From the NCBI GenBank assembly GCA_003141795.1, contig PLNO01000105.1, positions 266 through 12,222 of the forward strand: a stretch of 11,957 nt of DNA, written 5' to 3'. The notes under the pieces were generated by a model that did no database searches, was not told the DNA's origin, and saw nothing but the letters and a program-made list of their open reading frames with translations. Source of the DNA: Spirochaetaceae bacterium. GTDB lineage: Bacteria; Spirochaetota; Spirochaetia; SZUA-6; Fen-1364. Made by a program: the position numbers and the translations under genes. This document shows, one piece after another, positions 1-5,926 of the stretch. Within the stretch, counting starts at the first letter, position 1; each line of letters opens with the position of its first letter.

Positions 1-1536
1 GAAGGGCAGCGCGCACAGCGTGCGCTCTTGCAATCCGCCGCGGGGCGCGAGCGCCGCGACGAGCCGGCTCACCTGGCCGCGCAGTATCGCATTCTTCTTG
101 CGCGCGGCCTGCGCGATCTTGCGGTCGATGAAGTCGAACTGGCGCAGCGCCCTCGACGAGCCGATGACCGCCGTGCGGTGGAGCGTGGGATCCAGGCGGT
201 CGATCTCTCCGACAATCCCCCGCCACGTGTCTGCAACGGCGATGCGGCCGTCGGTGATGCGCGCCGTGAGCGACGCGGGAATCTCCCGCTGAAGGATATC
301 GTCGATGACGTGCTCACCGCGCTCCAGAACCTGCTTCAAATCGACATCCAGCTTCGTCCTGAGCTTCTCCACCTTCGGTTCCACCAGCGTGAGTGAGGAG
401 CGGGGGAACATGAGCGGCATCGGGATGCCCATGCGCTCGTAGGCAAGCGTGAGCTCGGAAAAATAGGCGAGCTCCGACGGCCCCAGCACCACGGCGAGGG
501 AGGGGAAGAGGGTGTCCTCGAACAGCGGCCGCAGAACGGCATTCGGCGTGAAGGTGCCGGGGCTCGCGCGGAGAAGCGATGCAAGCTCATCCGTGGTGAA
601 CCGCTTGCCCGATCCCTTCAGCTCGAAGCCTGCATCCTTGACGAGGACGGCGTCACGGGCAGGGTCCTGATGGAAGAGGGTGAGATACCCCGGGCGCAGC
701 TCGATCTGCACGGGGTAGCCCTCTTTCACCAGATGCTCGGTCTGCTCGATGACCGCGGCGCTTACCGGACTCTTCTCCCTGATCTCACGTTCGAACAGGG
801 GGTGCGCGATCGTCTTCAATCGGTCATCCGACGGGTCGACCAGGACGACCTCGTGGTCACGGAAGAGCCACGCCATCCACGCGCCGAATGCCTGGGGATA
901 GGTGCGTCCCGGCGTGTAGGCCGCGCGGACCGCCGTGAGCACCTCCTCCGTGTGCTCCGCTTCGGGCAGCAGCGTGGCAAGCTCGTCGAGCATCGGTCCA
1001 ATGGCCTCCCCCAGCCGGATGCGCGAGACGGGCACCTTGTCGGCGCCGGCGCCGGGGAGCCGCAGCACCCGCAGGGCGCCGTCGCGGTCGGTGAGGTGGG
1101 CGTGGTCCACCTCGGCGAGGTCGCTGTCTTCTGATGCGATCCAGAACACGGGGATGACGGGCGAGCCGAGCTCTTTCTCCGTGCGCCGGGCGAGCCGGAG
1201 TATCGTGAGGACCTTGTTGATCGTGTAGAGGGGCCCGCCGAACAACCCCGCCTGCTGTCCGCCGATGACGACCGTGGCCGCGGGGTCCTCGAGACGTCTG
1301 ACGTTGGCAATGGCCGCGGGGCTGCTCCCGAACCGCATGTTCTGCTCCAGGAGGGCGGCGGCAAGGCCCTTCCTGTCGTAGCTCCCCGCACGGAGAAGCC
1401 TGGCCTGTTCGACGAAGGCCCCGGGCTCCGTGAAATGGCGGGGCACGAGGCTGCGGATACCCTCCCGCGCCTCCCAGAAATCCGCGAGGAGCCGCGTCGT
1501 CGAGGGAACATCGCGCAAAGCTATGCTGTGGACCAT
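1..1536 (-). CDS. bshC: Putative cysteine ligase BshC (bacillithiol biosynthesis), 3' end cut by window edge
   Basis: The minus-strand frame is open from an ATG at 1536 to the window edge: 512 codons, no stop. BshC proteins are usually about 540 residues, so only the last few dozen should be missing. BshC is held to add cysteine to GlcN-malate in the last, cytoplasmic step of bacillithiol synthesis. Family signatures seen: GGQQAGLFGGPLYTINK near residues 92-108; PVFWIASEDSD near 129-139; a region in the second half reading TPNAVLRPLFEDTLFPS, then GPSELAYFSEL and GIPMPLMFPRSSLTLVEP; a charged helical stretch (probable coiled coil); and GGLQERTL just before the edge. Start choice: AGGA at 1545-1548 lies 8 nt before the ATG. 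The motif usually written EDHD in this family reads EDSD here (Ser138). It is divergent from the P83/100 gene. No bshA or bshB is in the window. Family assignment is confident; pathway activity in this organism is inferred. Confidence 0.93.
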   Translation of the reverse strand, partial: MVHSIALRDVPSTTRLLADFWEAREGIRSLVPRHFTEPGAFVEQARLLRAGSYDRKGLAAALLEQNMRFGSSPAAIANVRRLEDPAATVVIGGQQAGLFGGPLYTINKVLTILRLARRTEKELGSPVIPVFWIASEDSDLAEVDHAHLTDRDGALRVLRLPGAGADKVPVSRIRLGEAIGPMLDELATLLPEAEHTEEVLTAVRAAYTPGRTYPQAFGAWMAWLFRDHEVVLVDPSDDRLKTIAHPLFEREIREKSPVSAAVIEQTEHLVKEGYPVQIELRPGYLTLFHQDPARDAVLVKDAGFELKGSGKRFTTDELASLLRASPGTFTPNAVLRPLFEDTLFPSLAVVLGPSELAYFSELTLAYERMGIPMPLMFPRSSLTLVEPKVEKLRTKLDVDLKQVLERGEHVIDDILQREIPASLTARITDGRIAVADTWRGIVGEIDRLDPTLHRTAVIGSSRALRQFDFIDRKIAQAARKKNAILRGQVSRLVAALAPRGGLQERTLCALPF

Positions 1537-1543
1537 GGAACGA

Positions 1544-1572
1544 ATCCTACCCAATCCGGGGCGGCTCGGCAA
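1544..1572 (-). promoter_or_regulatory. Possible sigma-70 promoter for bshC
   Basis: On the minus strand TTGCCG (1572-1567) is followed after 17 nt by TAGGAT (1549-1544). The predicted transcript start (about 1537) would almost coincide with the ATG at 1536. The -10 candidate overlaps the AGGA that looks like a ribosome binding site, and both cannot serve the same transcript. The real promoter may therefore be further upstream. Weak call. Confidence 0.25.
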
Positions 1573-1596
1573 TGTGATTGTGGGGGCCTGGGCGCC

Positions 1597-1627
1597 GCGG
1601 CGTCCTTGATTTCCCCCCCGACGCCGC
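1597..1627. promoter_or_regulatory. Candidate operator: 8-bp perfect inverted repeat around the P83/100 promoter -35 box
   Basis: GCGGCGTC (1597-1604) and GACGCCGC (1620-1627) are perfect reverse complements separated by 15 nt. The -35 hexamer lies inside the interval and the right arm abuts the -10 hexamer. Arm centres are 23 bp apart, about two helical turns, as for a dimeric repressor site. The predicted start site is downstream, so the repeat would act as DNA, not as an mRNA hairpin. Operator role is inferred from geometry only. Confidence 0.4.
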
Positions 1628-1633
1628 TATACT
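1606..1633 (+). promoter_or_regulatory. Sigma-70-type promoter of the P83/100 gene, predicted leaderless
   Basis: TTGATT (1606-1611), 16-nt spacer containing a run of seven C, then TATACT (1628-1633). Transcription should begin 6-8 nt downstream, at about 1640, which is the A of the ATG. No Shine-Dalgarno sequence lies between the -10 box and the ATG, so the mRNA would have no leader. Confidence 0.55.
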
Positions 1634-1639
1634 AGTACC

Positions 1640-3289
1640 ATGAGACGCGCCAGCGCATTCTCCCCCTCGTTCCTCGCTGCCCTTCTCGTCGCAGGCTCCC
1701 TCGCTTCGGCCGCCGTTTCCGTCGGCGCCCTCGGCGTGGACGTCGACGAGCTGAAGACCGCGGGAAAGATCCAGTTCGTCGATTATGCCGGCCTCGTCGA
1801 CATATTCCAGACCGACTTCGACATCCGTGGCATCGGGGCCAACCTGGGACAACAGGCGCGCAAAGGCCTGCCAATAGCGTCGTTCCTCACGAAATACACG
1901 GCCATCCATGCGGTGGATGCCGCGGAGCCCGGGAAGCTCAGCGCCGACATCATCTCCCTCGACAAAGACGCGAAGGTGGACAGGATCGACAATGTCCGCA
2001 GGATCGTCGCGTCGTACGTCTCCTCCCTCTACGACTACCCCCGGCGCGACTCGGATCTCCTGGCGCTTTTCATCAGCTACTACAACGCCGCCAACCGCGG
2101 CAAGCTCGACTATTTCAACGGCAAGTACAAGACCGTCGTGCTCTCTCACCTCGTGAAAGAGAAGGTGGGCCTTTCCACCAAGTATTACGACTGGCCGGGG
2201 CAGACGCAGATCGTCATTCCACTGAACGAATCGGCCACACAGGACATCTTCGGCGCGCTCAACTCCTCGGAGGTGGCCGGAAAGGCCGTCATCGACCAGC
2301 TGAAAGCGCAGGACAACAAGGGCATCCCCGAGCGCACCGCGATCAACGACCTGCAGCAGCAGGAAGTGGACAAGGCCCGACAGGTCATCGACCAGGAGGC
2401 GAAGAAGCTCGAGGAGCAGAAGCAGCAGACCGCGAAGCAGCAGGAAGCACTCGACCAGTCCCGCCAGGCCGTGGAGCAGGCGAAGACCGATCAGGAGAGA
2501 AAGGCCGCCCAGGACAAAGTGGACGCTCAGGCGCAGGCCCTCACGCAGCAGCAGGAGCAGCAGAAGGCCTCGCAGGAGAAGATCAACACGCAGGAAGCGG
2601 CCGTGCAGCAGAAGCAGCAGGAAGTCCAGCAGGAGAAGAAGGACATCGCTGCCGACAAGGCGGGGCAGAACCCCGAGCAGGCGAAGAAGGACCTCGCCAC
2701 CCAGGCTCAAGCGGTGGCGCAGAGGGAGACCACCGTTGCCGCCCGCGAGGAGCAGGTGCGCAAGGGTCAGACCGACCAGGCCATCTTCAACGGGAAGCTC
2801 TACTACCTGAAGATCAAGGAATACCTCAGCGGCGGGCACTACAACAACGATATGCTCGTCATCAATGCCGCCACGGGCGCCGTCATCCTCAAATCCACGG
2901 AAGCGAACATCTGCGGACGGAAGTTCGACCTGTTCAAGAACGGGGTCGTCGTCATCACCTTCAAGAGCAACCACAATGAAGGCCACTACCTCACGCTGCT
3001 GGATCTGGACACCCTGCAGCGCAAGGCGATCAGCGACGAATCAGTCTTCTTCCGCAGCTTCGTTGAAACGCGGGAGGACTTCACCTACGTCGTGGTTGAA
3101 AAGAACAGCGCCTACTACCTGGGCAAGTTTACCGCCGACATGAAGATGGCGGCGCTGTCCAAGGACCAGGTGGACCCGGACTCGTTCATCAGCTTCTTCA
3201 ACGACCTCGTCTACATCAACGACAAGAACAAGAACATCCTCATCCTGAACAAGGCCGACCTGACGACGAAGAGCGCGATTACGCCCTAG
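1640..3289 (+). CDS. P83/100-family exported protein with Q-rich coiled coil
   Basis: A 549-residue protein resembling the spirochaetal P83/100 antigens (Borrelia_P83 family), whose molecular function is unknown. Residues 1-24 form a signal peptide (two Arg, hydrophobic core, likely cleavage after SLASA) without a lipobox, so export to the periplasm or surface is expected. Residues about 33-200 are the conserved N-terminal domain, beginning VDVDELKTAGKIQFVDYAG and containing a KTVVLSHLVKEKVGLSTKYY segment. Residues about 230-377 are Q/K/E/A-rich heptad-like sequence, a long coiled coil. Residues about 380-549 carry repeated strand pairs (GVVVITFK, YLTLLDLDTL, TYVVVEKNSAYYLGKF, NDLVYINDKNKNILILN), like a partial beta-propeller. 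The ATG at 1640 is kept because it alone supplies the signal peptide; it has no visible ribosome binding site. It is monocistronic by position: divergent from bshC and convergent with the SH3 gene. Family recognition is good, but by memory of motifs. Confidence 0.85.
   Translation: MRRASAFSPSFLAALLVAGSLASAAVSVGALGVDVDELKTAGKIQFVDYAGLVDIFQTDFDIRGIGANLGQQARKGLPIASFLTKYTAIHAVDAAEPGKLSADIISLDKDAKVDRIDNVRRIVASYVSSLYDYPRRDSDLLALFISYYNAANRGKLDYFNGKYKTVVLSHLVKEKVGLSTKYYDWPGQTQIVIPLNESATQDIFGALNSSEVAGKAVIDQLKAQDNKGIPERTAINDLQQQEVDKARQVIDQEAKKLEEQKQQTAKQQEALDQSRQAVEQAKTDQERKAAQDKVDAQAQALTQQQEQQKASQEKINTQEAAVQQKQQEVQQEKKDIAADKAGQNPEQAKKDLATQAQAVAQRETTVAAREEQVRKGQTDQAIFNGKLYYLKIKEYLSGGHYNNDMLVINAATGAVILKSTEANICGRKFDLFKNGVVVITFKSNHNEGHYLTLLDLDTLQRKAISDESVFFRSFVETREDFTYVVVEKNSAYYLGKFTADMKMAALSKDQVDPDSFISFFNDLVYINDKNKNILILNKADLTTKSAITP
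2350..2760 (+). repeat. CAG/GAG-rich low-complexity stretch encoding the coiled coil
   Basis: Within the P83/100 gene the DNA is dominated by CAG, AAG, GAG and GCC codons, with recurring blocks such as CAGCAGGA and AAGCAGCAG. It encodes a Gln-rich heptad region. The repeats are imperfect and not a clean tandem array. Their composition also keeps the opposite strand free of stop codons. Confidence 0.6.
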
Positions 3290-3338
3290 CCAGGGAAGGC
3301 GAGGACTACCGCCGCGCTCGCGCGGCTGCCGTCCCTGG
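3290..3338. terminator. Nested hairpin directly after the P83/100 stop codon, possible terminator
   Basis: CCAGGGA (3290-3296) pairs with TCCCTGG (3332-3338), extended after one mismatch by GGC/GCC (3298-3300 with 3328-3330). Inside lies a second perfect stem, GCCGCG (3311-3316) with CGCGGC (3321-3326), around the loop CTCG. It begins one base after the stop codon, as terminators often do, but no T-run follows, so it is not a classic intrinsic terminator. It may be a 3'-end stabiliser. Confidence 0.4.
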
Positions 3339-3536
3339 GGGTCCGCCGAGTCCAGGGATGCCGTGGGCGGCAGCCCGGCCGCTTCTGGCGGCATTTGGGC
3401 CGCGAAGCGGACGGCGAGAGCCGACGGAAGGCGGACCCTATCGCGGTACTCCGCGCGACGGGGCCCCAGAGCGGCAGGGCGGTCGCTCTGGGCGACATTT
3501 GGCGCTTGCGCGCCGGTAGCGATGGGGGGAGGGCGC

Positions 3537-3568
3537 CCCGCGACCAGAGCGGCCGCGGGACCTCTTTT
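3537..3568 (+). terminator. Possible plus-strand terminator before the SH3 gene's 3' end
   Basis: CCCGCG (3537-3542) and CGCGGG (3554-3559) form a stem with an 11-nt loop, followed by ACCTCTTTT. This would stop transcripts running on from the P83/100 gene. On the minus strand the same hairpin lies 11 nt after the SH3 gene's stop codon but is not followed by T. The T-tract is short, hence low confidence. Confidence 0.35.
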
Positions 3569-3570
3569 GC

Positions 3571-4470
3571 CTATTCCGCCGAGTCGAGGAAGCTGCCGAA
3601 GACCCATCCATCGGGACTCTTGATGTGATACCAGGGCGCCGTGCTGTCCCCCACGGTGTAGGTCTGGCTCGTCTTTTCAGAGACGTCGACCTTTGCTCCC
3701 TTGGCGAGCTTGCCGACGACCTGCCCGCTCTTCTCGTCAGGGATCGAGCGGATGTTCACGTCATCATCATTGACGACGAAAGTGCCGGAAGCCGGAGTCA
3801 GGTCTTTGGCGACGACGGGCTCGAGCCCCGCCGCGGCCTGGATCATCGGCAGGAAGACCGTCCCGCCGTACTTCGTGATCGCCACCTTGAGGAGGTTCTT
3901 CTTGATCCCCTGGTCGTCGCTCGAGACTGCCGTGGTGTAGAGAATCGTCGCATTGATGTCCACGTCGGAAGTGGTGAGATCATCGACGCTCACGAACGTG
4001 GCATCCGTGAAAAACCGTTTCTGTGCCCTGTCGTACGCCTGGACCTTCGCGAAGCTGCCCGTACTCCCATCCTGGAGGACGGCGACGAGCGTCATGTTCG
4101 AGATGTATTTGCTCGTGATCTTCACTTCGCGGGGCTCGGAGTAGACGAGTGACTTGTCGACTTTCACGACTGCCAGGCTCGACTTCATGGAGAGCATCAG
4201 GGTCCGCACCCAGCCCTCCTTGCCGTCCGGGGCCTTGACCTTGATGAACTCCCTGTCATCTCCATCCTGCTTGAACTTGGATACGCGGCTGGTAAGAGTC
4301 ACCTTGTCGCCAATGGTCAGGTTTTCGAGCCACGTGAGCTTTCCACCTTTTTCCTGCCACACCGCGCTGCCGTTCACGAGGACCCATGCCTCGTTCTGAG
4401 CCAGCGGAGCCGCCCCGACAAATGCGGAAACCGTGGCCAGAATCATGAGGACGACAATCGATCGCTTCAT
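3571..4470 (-). CDS. Exported SH3-domain repeat protein
   Basis: A 299-residue protein with a signal peptide at residues 1-20 (MKRS, then a hydrophobic core, likely cleavage VGA|APLAQ). It has no cysteine, so it is not a lipoprotein. Residues about 27-95 form an SH3-like domain (VWQEKGGKLTWLENLTIGDK ... EFIKVKAPDGKEGWVRTLML). Residues about 100-155 look like a divergent second copy. Residues about 165-215 are probably helical. Residues about 228-297 are a classic bacterial SH3 domain: VNIRSIPDEKSGQVVGKLAKG with the terminal WYHIKSPDGWVFGSFL. Such domains usually bind peptidoglycan or stem peptides; the ligand here is unknown and no catalytic domain is present. The start is fixed by AGGAGA at 4475-4480, although the frame is open to 4623. 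It has its own strong promoter and probably forms a single-gene unit. Confidence 0.85.
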   Translation of the reverse strand: MKRSIVVLMILATVSAFVGAAPLAQNEAWVLVNGSAVWQEKGGKLTWLENLTIGDKVTLTSRVSKFKQDGDDREFIKVKAPDGKEGWVRTLMLSMKSSLAVVKVDKSLVYSEPREVKITSKYISNMTLVAVLQDGSTGSFAKVQAYDRAQKRFFTDATFVSVDDLTTSDVDINATILYTTAVSSDDQGIKKNLLKVAITKYGGTVFLPMIQAAAGLEPVVAKDLTPASGTFVVNDDDVNIRSIPDEKSGQVVGKLAKGAKVDVSEKTSQTYTVGDSTAPWYHIKSPDGWVFGSFLDSAE

Positions 4471-4474
4471 TGGA

Positions 4475-4480
4475 TCTCCT
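4475..4480 (-). promoter_or_regulatory. Ribosome binding site that fixes the SH3 gene start
   Basis: On the minus strand AGGAGA lies 4 nt before the ATG at 4470. The upstream in-frame ATG at 4623 would add 51 residues of non-signal sequence and would start upstream of the gene's own promoter, so 4470 is preferred. Confidence 0.85.
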
Positions 4481-4500
4481 TTCTCATTAATACATCGAAA

Positions 4501-4529
4501 ATTGTAGCGCGCGTATATTGTGAAGTCAA
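4501..4529 (-). promoter_or_regulatory. Near-consensus sigma-70 promoter of the SH3 gene
   Basis: On the minus strand TTGACT (4529-4524), an ideal 17-nt spacer, then TACAAT (4506-4501). The predicted start near 4494 gives a leader of about 24 nt carrying AGGAGA. This predicts strong, probably housekeeping expression. The interval also lies within the upstream region of the divergent radical-SAM gene, so the two genes share about 76 bp of control region. Confidence 0.75.
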
Positions 4530-4546
4530 TGGAAAGACGTGATAGC

Positions 4547-5845
4547 ATGGGTGAGAAAGCACGGCCTTCTGACATGGAGAGAGAAAACGAAACGACCGCA
4601 TCAGGTGAGGCATCCCAGGGCAATTCGCAGGGCTGTTCCGTGCATGTCCGCGATGTGCACAGGGCGTTGCGCGCGTCGCCGCTCGTGGATCCGTTTCTCT
4701 GCTGCCGCTTTTCGTTCTCCCCCTACATGGCGTGCGGTCACGGGTGCAGCTACTGCGACGGACGTGCTGAAAAGTACTGGGTCGAGGGGGACTTCGAACG
4801 GGACATCGTCGTCCGCGGCAATCTGCCTCTCCTGCTCCGTGACGAGCTCCCGAAGCTTCGCGAAAGGGCGCCGATTGCGATAGGGTCGGGCATCACTGAC
4901 GCCTACCAGCCCCTGGAACGGAATACGAAGATGATGCGCGATTGCGCCGCTGTTCTCGCGGACCATGGCATTCCCGTGAGCCTCCTCACCAAGTCCTCCC
5001 TGGTGTCGCGCGACATCGATCTGTGGGAAAGGGTGAACCGCGGTTCGGGTGTCATTCTGAACATGACGATCGCGACGCTGGATGAGGAGGTGCGTCGCAG
5101 ATTCGAACCGGGCGCCAGCCCCATCGCTGAGCGGGTGGAAACACTTCGGGCGTTCCGAAGGAGGGGAATGACCGTGGGGGTCATGGCGATGCCCCTCCTG
5201 CCTTTCATCTCCGACGGTGAGCAGGACATCCGTGCGCTTGTCGAAACGCTGAAGGACGCGGGCGCCGCGTTTGTCATGCCCGGCGGGCTGACGTTACGCC
5301 CCGGACGGCAGAAGGATTTCTTTATGGCAGCCCTCGCGAAGCATTTCCCCGGGCTCGTCGAGCGGTATCGTGATATCTACAGGGAAGAACGCCCGTCCGG
5401 AGCCAGTACACGGCAGTATCGGGACGATCTTGCCCGGAGGATCGAATCCGCGATGAAAAAGGCCGGGGTCCCTTTTTTGCTGCCCCACGTGGTCTATAGG
5501 GACAGGCTCCCCCTGTATGACGAGCTGTACCTCCTTCTTCATCACATGGAGGAGCTCTACGCGGCACGAAATGTTCCCGTCGGTGCCTTGAAGAGCGCCA
5601 CGAAACGCTATGCGGACTGGCTCCTGCAGAGAAAGCGGCTCTTCAATAGAAAGCGATCCCTCCAACAGGGGGAAATCGAGGAGGAGATACGCGGGCTGTT
5701 CGTTACAGGTGGTGCGGAAGAATTGCTGGGAAACCAGAAGCTCGCCGTATTTCTCCGTTCCGTTGTCCTTGAAAGGCGAGTGTTCGACTACCTCACTCTC
5801 ACCCTGTCACCTTTGGGGGCATCGCCACTATCGGGGGTGGTCTGA
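4547..5845 (+). CDS. Radical-SAM protein, spore-photoproduct-lyase-like (COG1533-type)
   Basis: A 432-residue cytoplasmic iron-sulfur enzyme by family. The radical-SAM cluster motif ACGHGCSYCDGR puts the CX3CX2C cysteines at residues 63, 67 and 70. Family-typical segments follow: GSGITDAYQPLE (SAM-binding region), LLTKSSLVSRDIDL, MTIATLDEEVRRRFEPGASP and GVMAMPLLPFISD. Together they match the SPL-like group, most of whose members are not known to repair spore DNA; substrate unknown. Beyond about residue 325 lies a roughly 100-residue charged helical extension (from LPLYDELYLLLHHMEELYAA on) that I do not recognise, ending in a low-complexity tail, LTLTLSPLG. Start uncertain: GTG 4520, ATG 4529, ATG 4547 and ATG 4574 are in frame. 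4547 is chosen because GGAAAG precedes it and the earlier starts overlap the SH3 promoter. The giant-protein gene begins 81 bp downstream. Confidence 0.83.
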   Translation: MGEKARPSDMERENETTASGEASQGNSQGCSVHVRDVHRALRASPLVDPFLCCRFSFSPYMACGHGCSYCDGRAEKYWVEGDFERDIVVRGNLPLLLRDELPKLRERAPIAIGSGITDAYQPLERNTKMMRDCAAVLADHGIPVSLLTKSSLVSRDIDLWERVNRGSGVILNMTIATLDEEVRRRFEPGASPIAERVETLRAFRRRGMTVGVMAMPLLPFISDGEQDIRALVETLKDAGAAFVMPGGLTLRPGRQKDFFMAALAKHFPGLVERYRDIYREERPSGASTRQYRDDLARRIESAMKKAGVPFLLPHVVYRDRLPLYDELYLLLHHMEELYAARNVPVGALKSATKRYADWLLQRKRLFNRKRSLQQGEIEEEIRGLFVTGGAEELLGNQKLAVFLRSVVLERRVFDYLTLTLSPLGASPLSGVV

Positions 5846-5861
5846 CCTTTTGACTTTTTTC

Positions 5862-5889
5862 TGTTATAAATGGAGTTGCATGTTATAAT
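5862..5889 (+). promoter_or_regulatory. Extended -10 promoter and 8-bp direct repeat before the giant-protein gene
   Basis: TATAAT (5884-5889) is preceded by TG one base upstream, giving the extended -10 form TGTTATAAT. No good -35 sits at the right distance (CTGTTA at 5861-5866), as is common for extended -10 promoters. TGTTATAA occurs twice, at 5862-5869 and 5881-5888, 19 bp apart, which may mark tandem promoters or a regulator site. The predicted start near 5896 gives a 30-nt leader. TTGACT at 5850-5855 is too far or too near to pair with either -10. Confidence 0.5.
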
Positions 5890-5915
5890 CAGGATCGACA
5901 GAAGTTAAAATCCGC

Positions 5916-5921
5916 GAGGTG
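5916..5921 (+). promoter_or_regulatory. Ribosome binding site of the giant beta-protein gene
   Basis: GAGGTG lies 5 nt before the ATG at 5927 and supports that start, which is also the one that supplies a signal peptide. Confidence 0.65.
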
Positions 5922-5926
5922 CACCT

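Larger units (their letters stand above)
3290..3570. repeat. Convergent spacer packed with inverted and direct repeats, no credible gene
   Basis: This 281-bp interval separates two converging genes. Perfect stems seen: 3311-3326 (6 bp), 3290-3296 with 3332-3338 (7 bp), 3332-3338 with 3352-3358 (7 bp, competing with the previous one), 3324-3331 with 3368-3375 (8 bp), 3442-3446 with 3451-3455 (5 bp, loop TACT), 3465-3473 with 3484-3492 (9 bp, loop of 10) and 3537-3542 with 3554-3559 (6 bp). CCAGAGCGGC occurs at 3466-3475 and again at 3544-3553. CATTTGG occurs at 3392-3398 and 3496-3502 in similar surroundings. Short open frames here have Arg/Gly/Ala-rich translations and no ribosome binding site, so I see no protein. 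It could be an intergenic repeat element or a structured RNA. Confidence 0.6.

Noticed and set aside
816..1511. 231-codon minus-strand frame in the bshC region
   Set aside because: It is a different frame from bshC with a Ser/Arg/Pro-rich translation. The bshC frame contains all the family motifs and is open to the window edge.
1547..2986. 479-codon open frame on the minus strand, antisense to the P83/100 gene
   Set aside because: It mirrors the CAG/GAG-rich coding strand, which gives Leu runs and few stops on the other strand. The translation is Leu/Val/Gly/Asp-rich without family motifs, and the plus frame has a signal peptide and recognisable family sequence.
3363..3628. Short plus-strand open frames in the convergent spacer
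   Set aside because: Composition is Arg/Gly/Ala-rich, there is no ribosome binding site, they overlap hairpins, and they run into the SH3 gene's 3' end in antisense.
4471..4623. 51-codon upstream extension of the SH3 gene to an ATG at 4623
   Set aside because: It would run through the gene's own promoter and bury the signal peptide. AGGAGA before 4470 marks the real start.
5800..5870. Intrinsic terminator after the radical-SAM gene
   Set aside because: T-rich tracts are present at 5848-5860, but I could find only 4-bp stems before them. Read-through into the giant-protein gene cannot be excluded.
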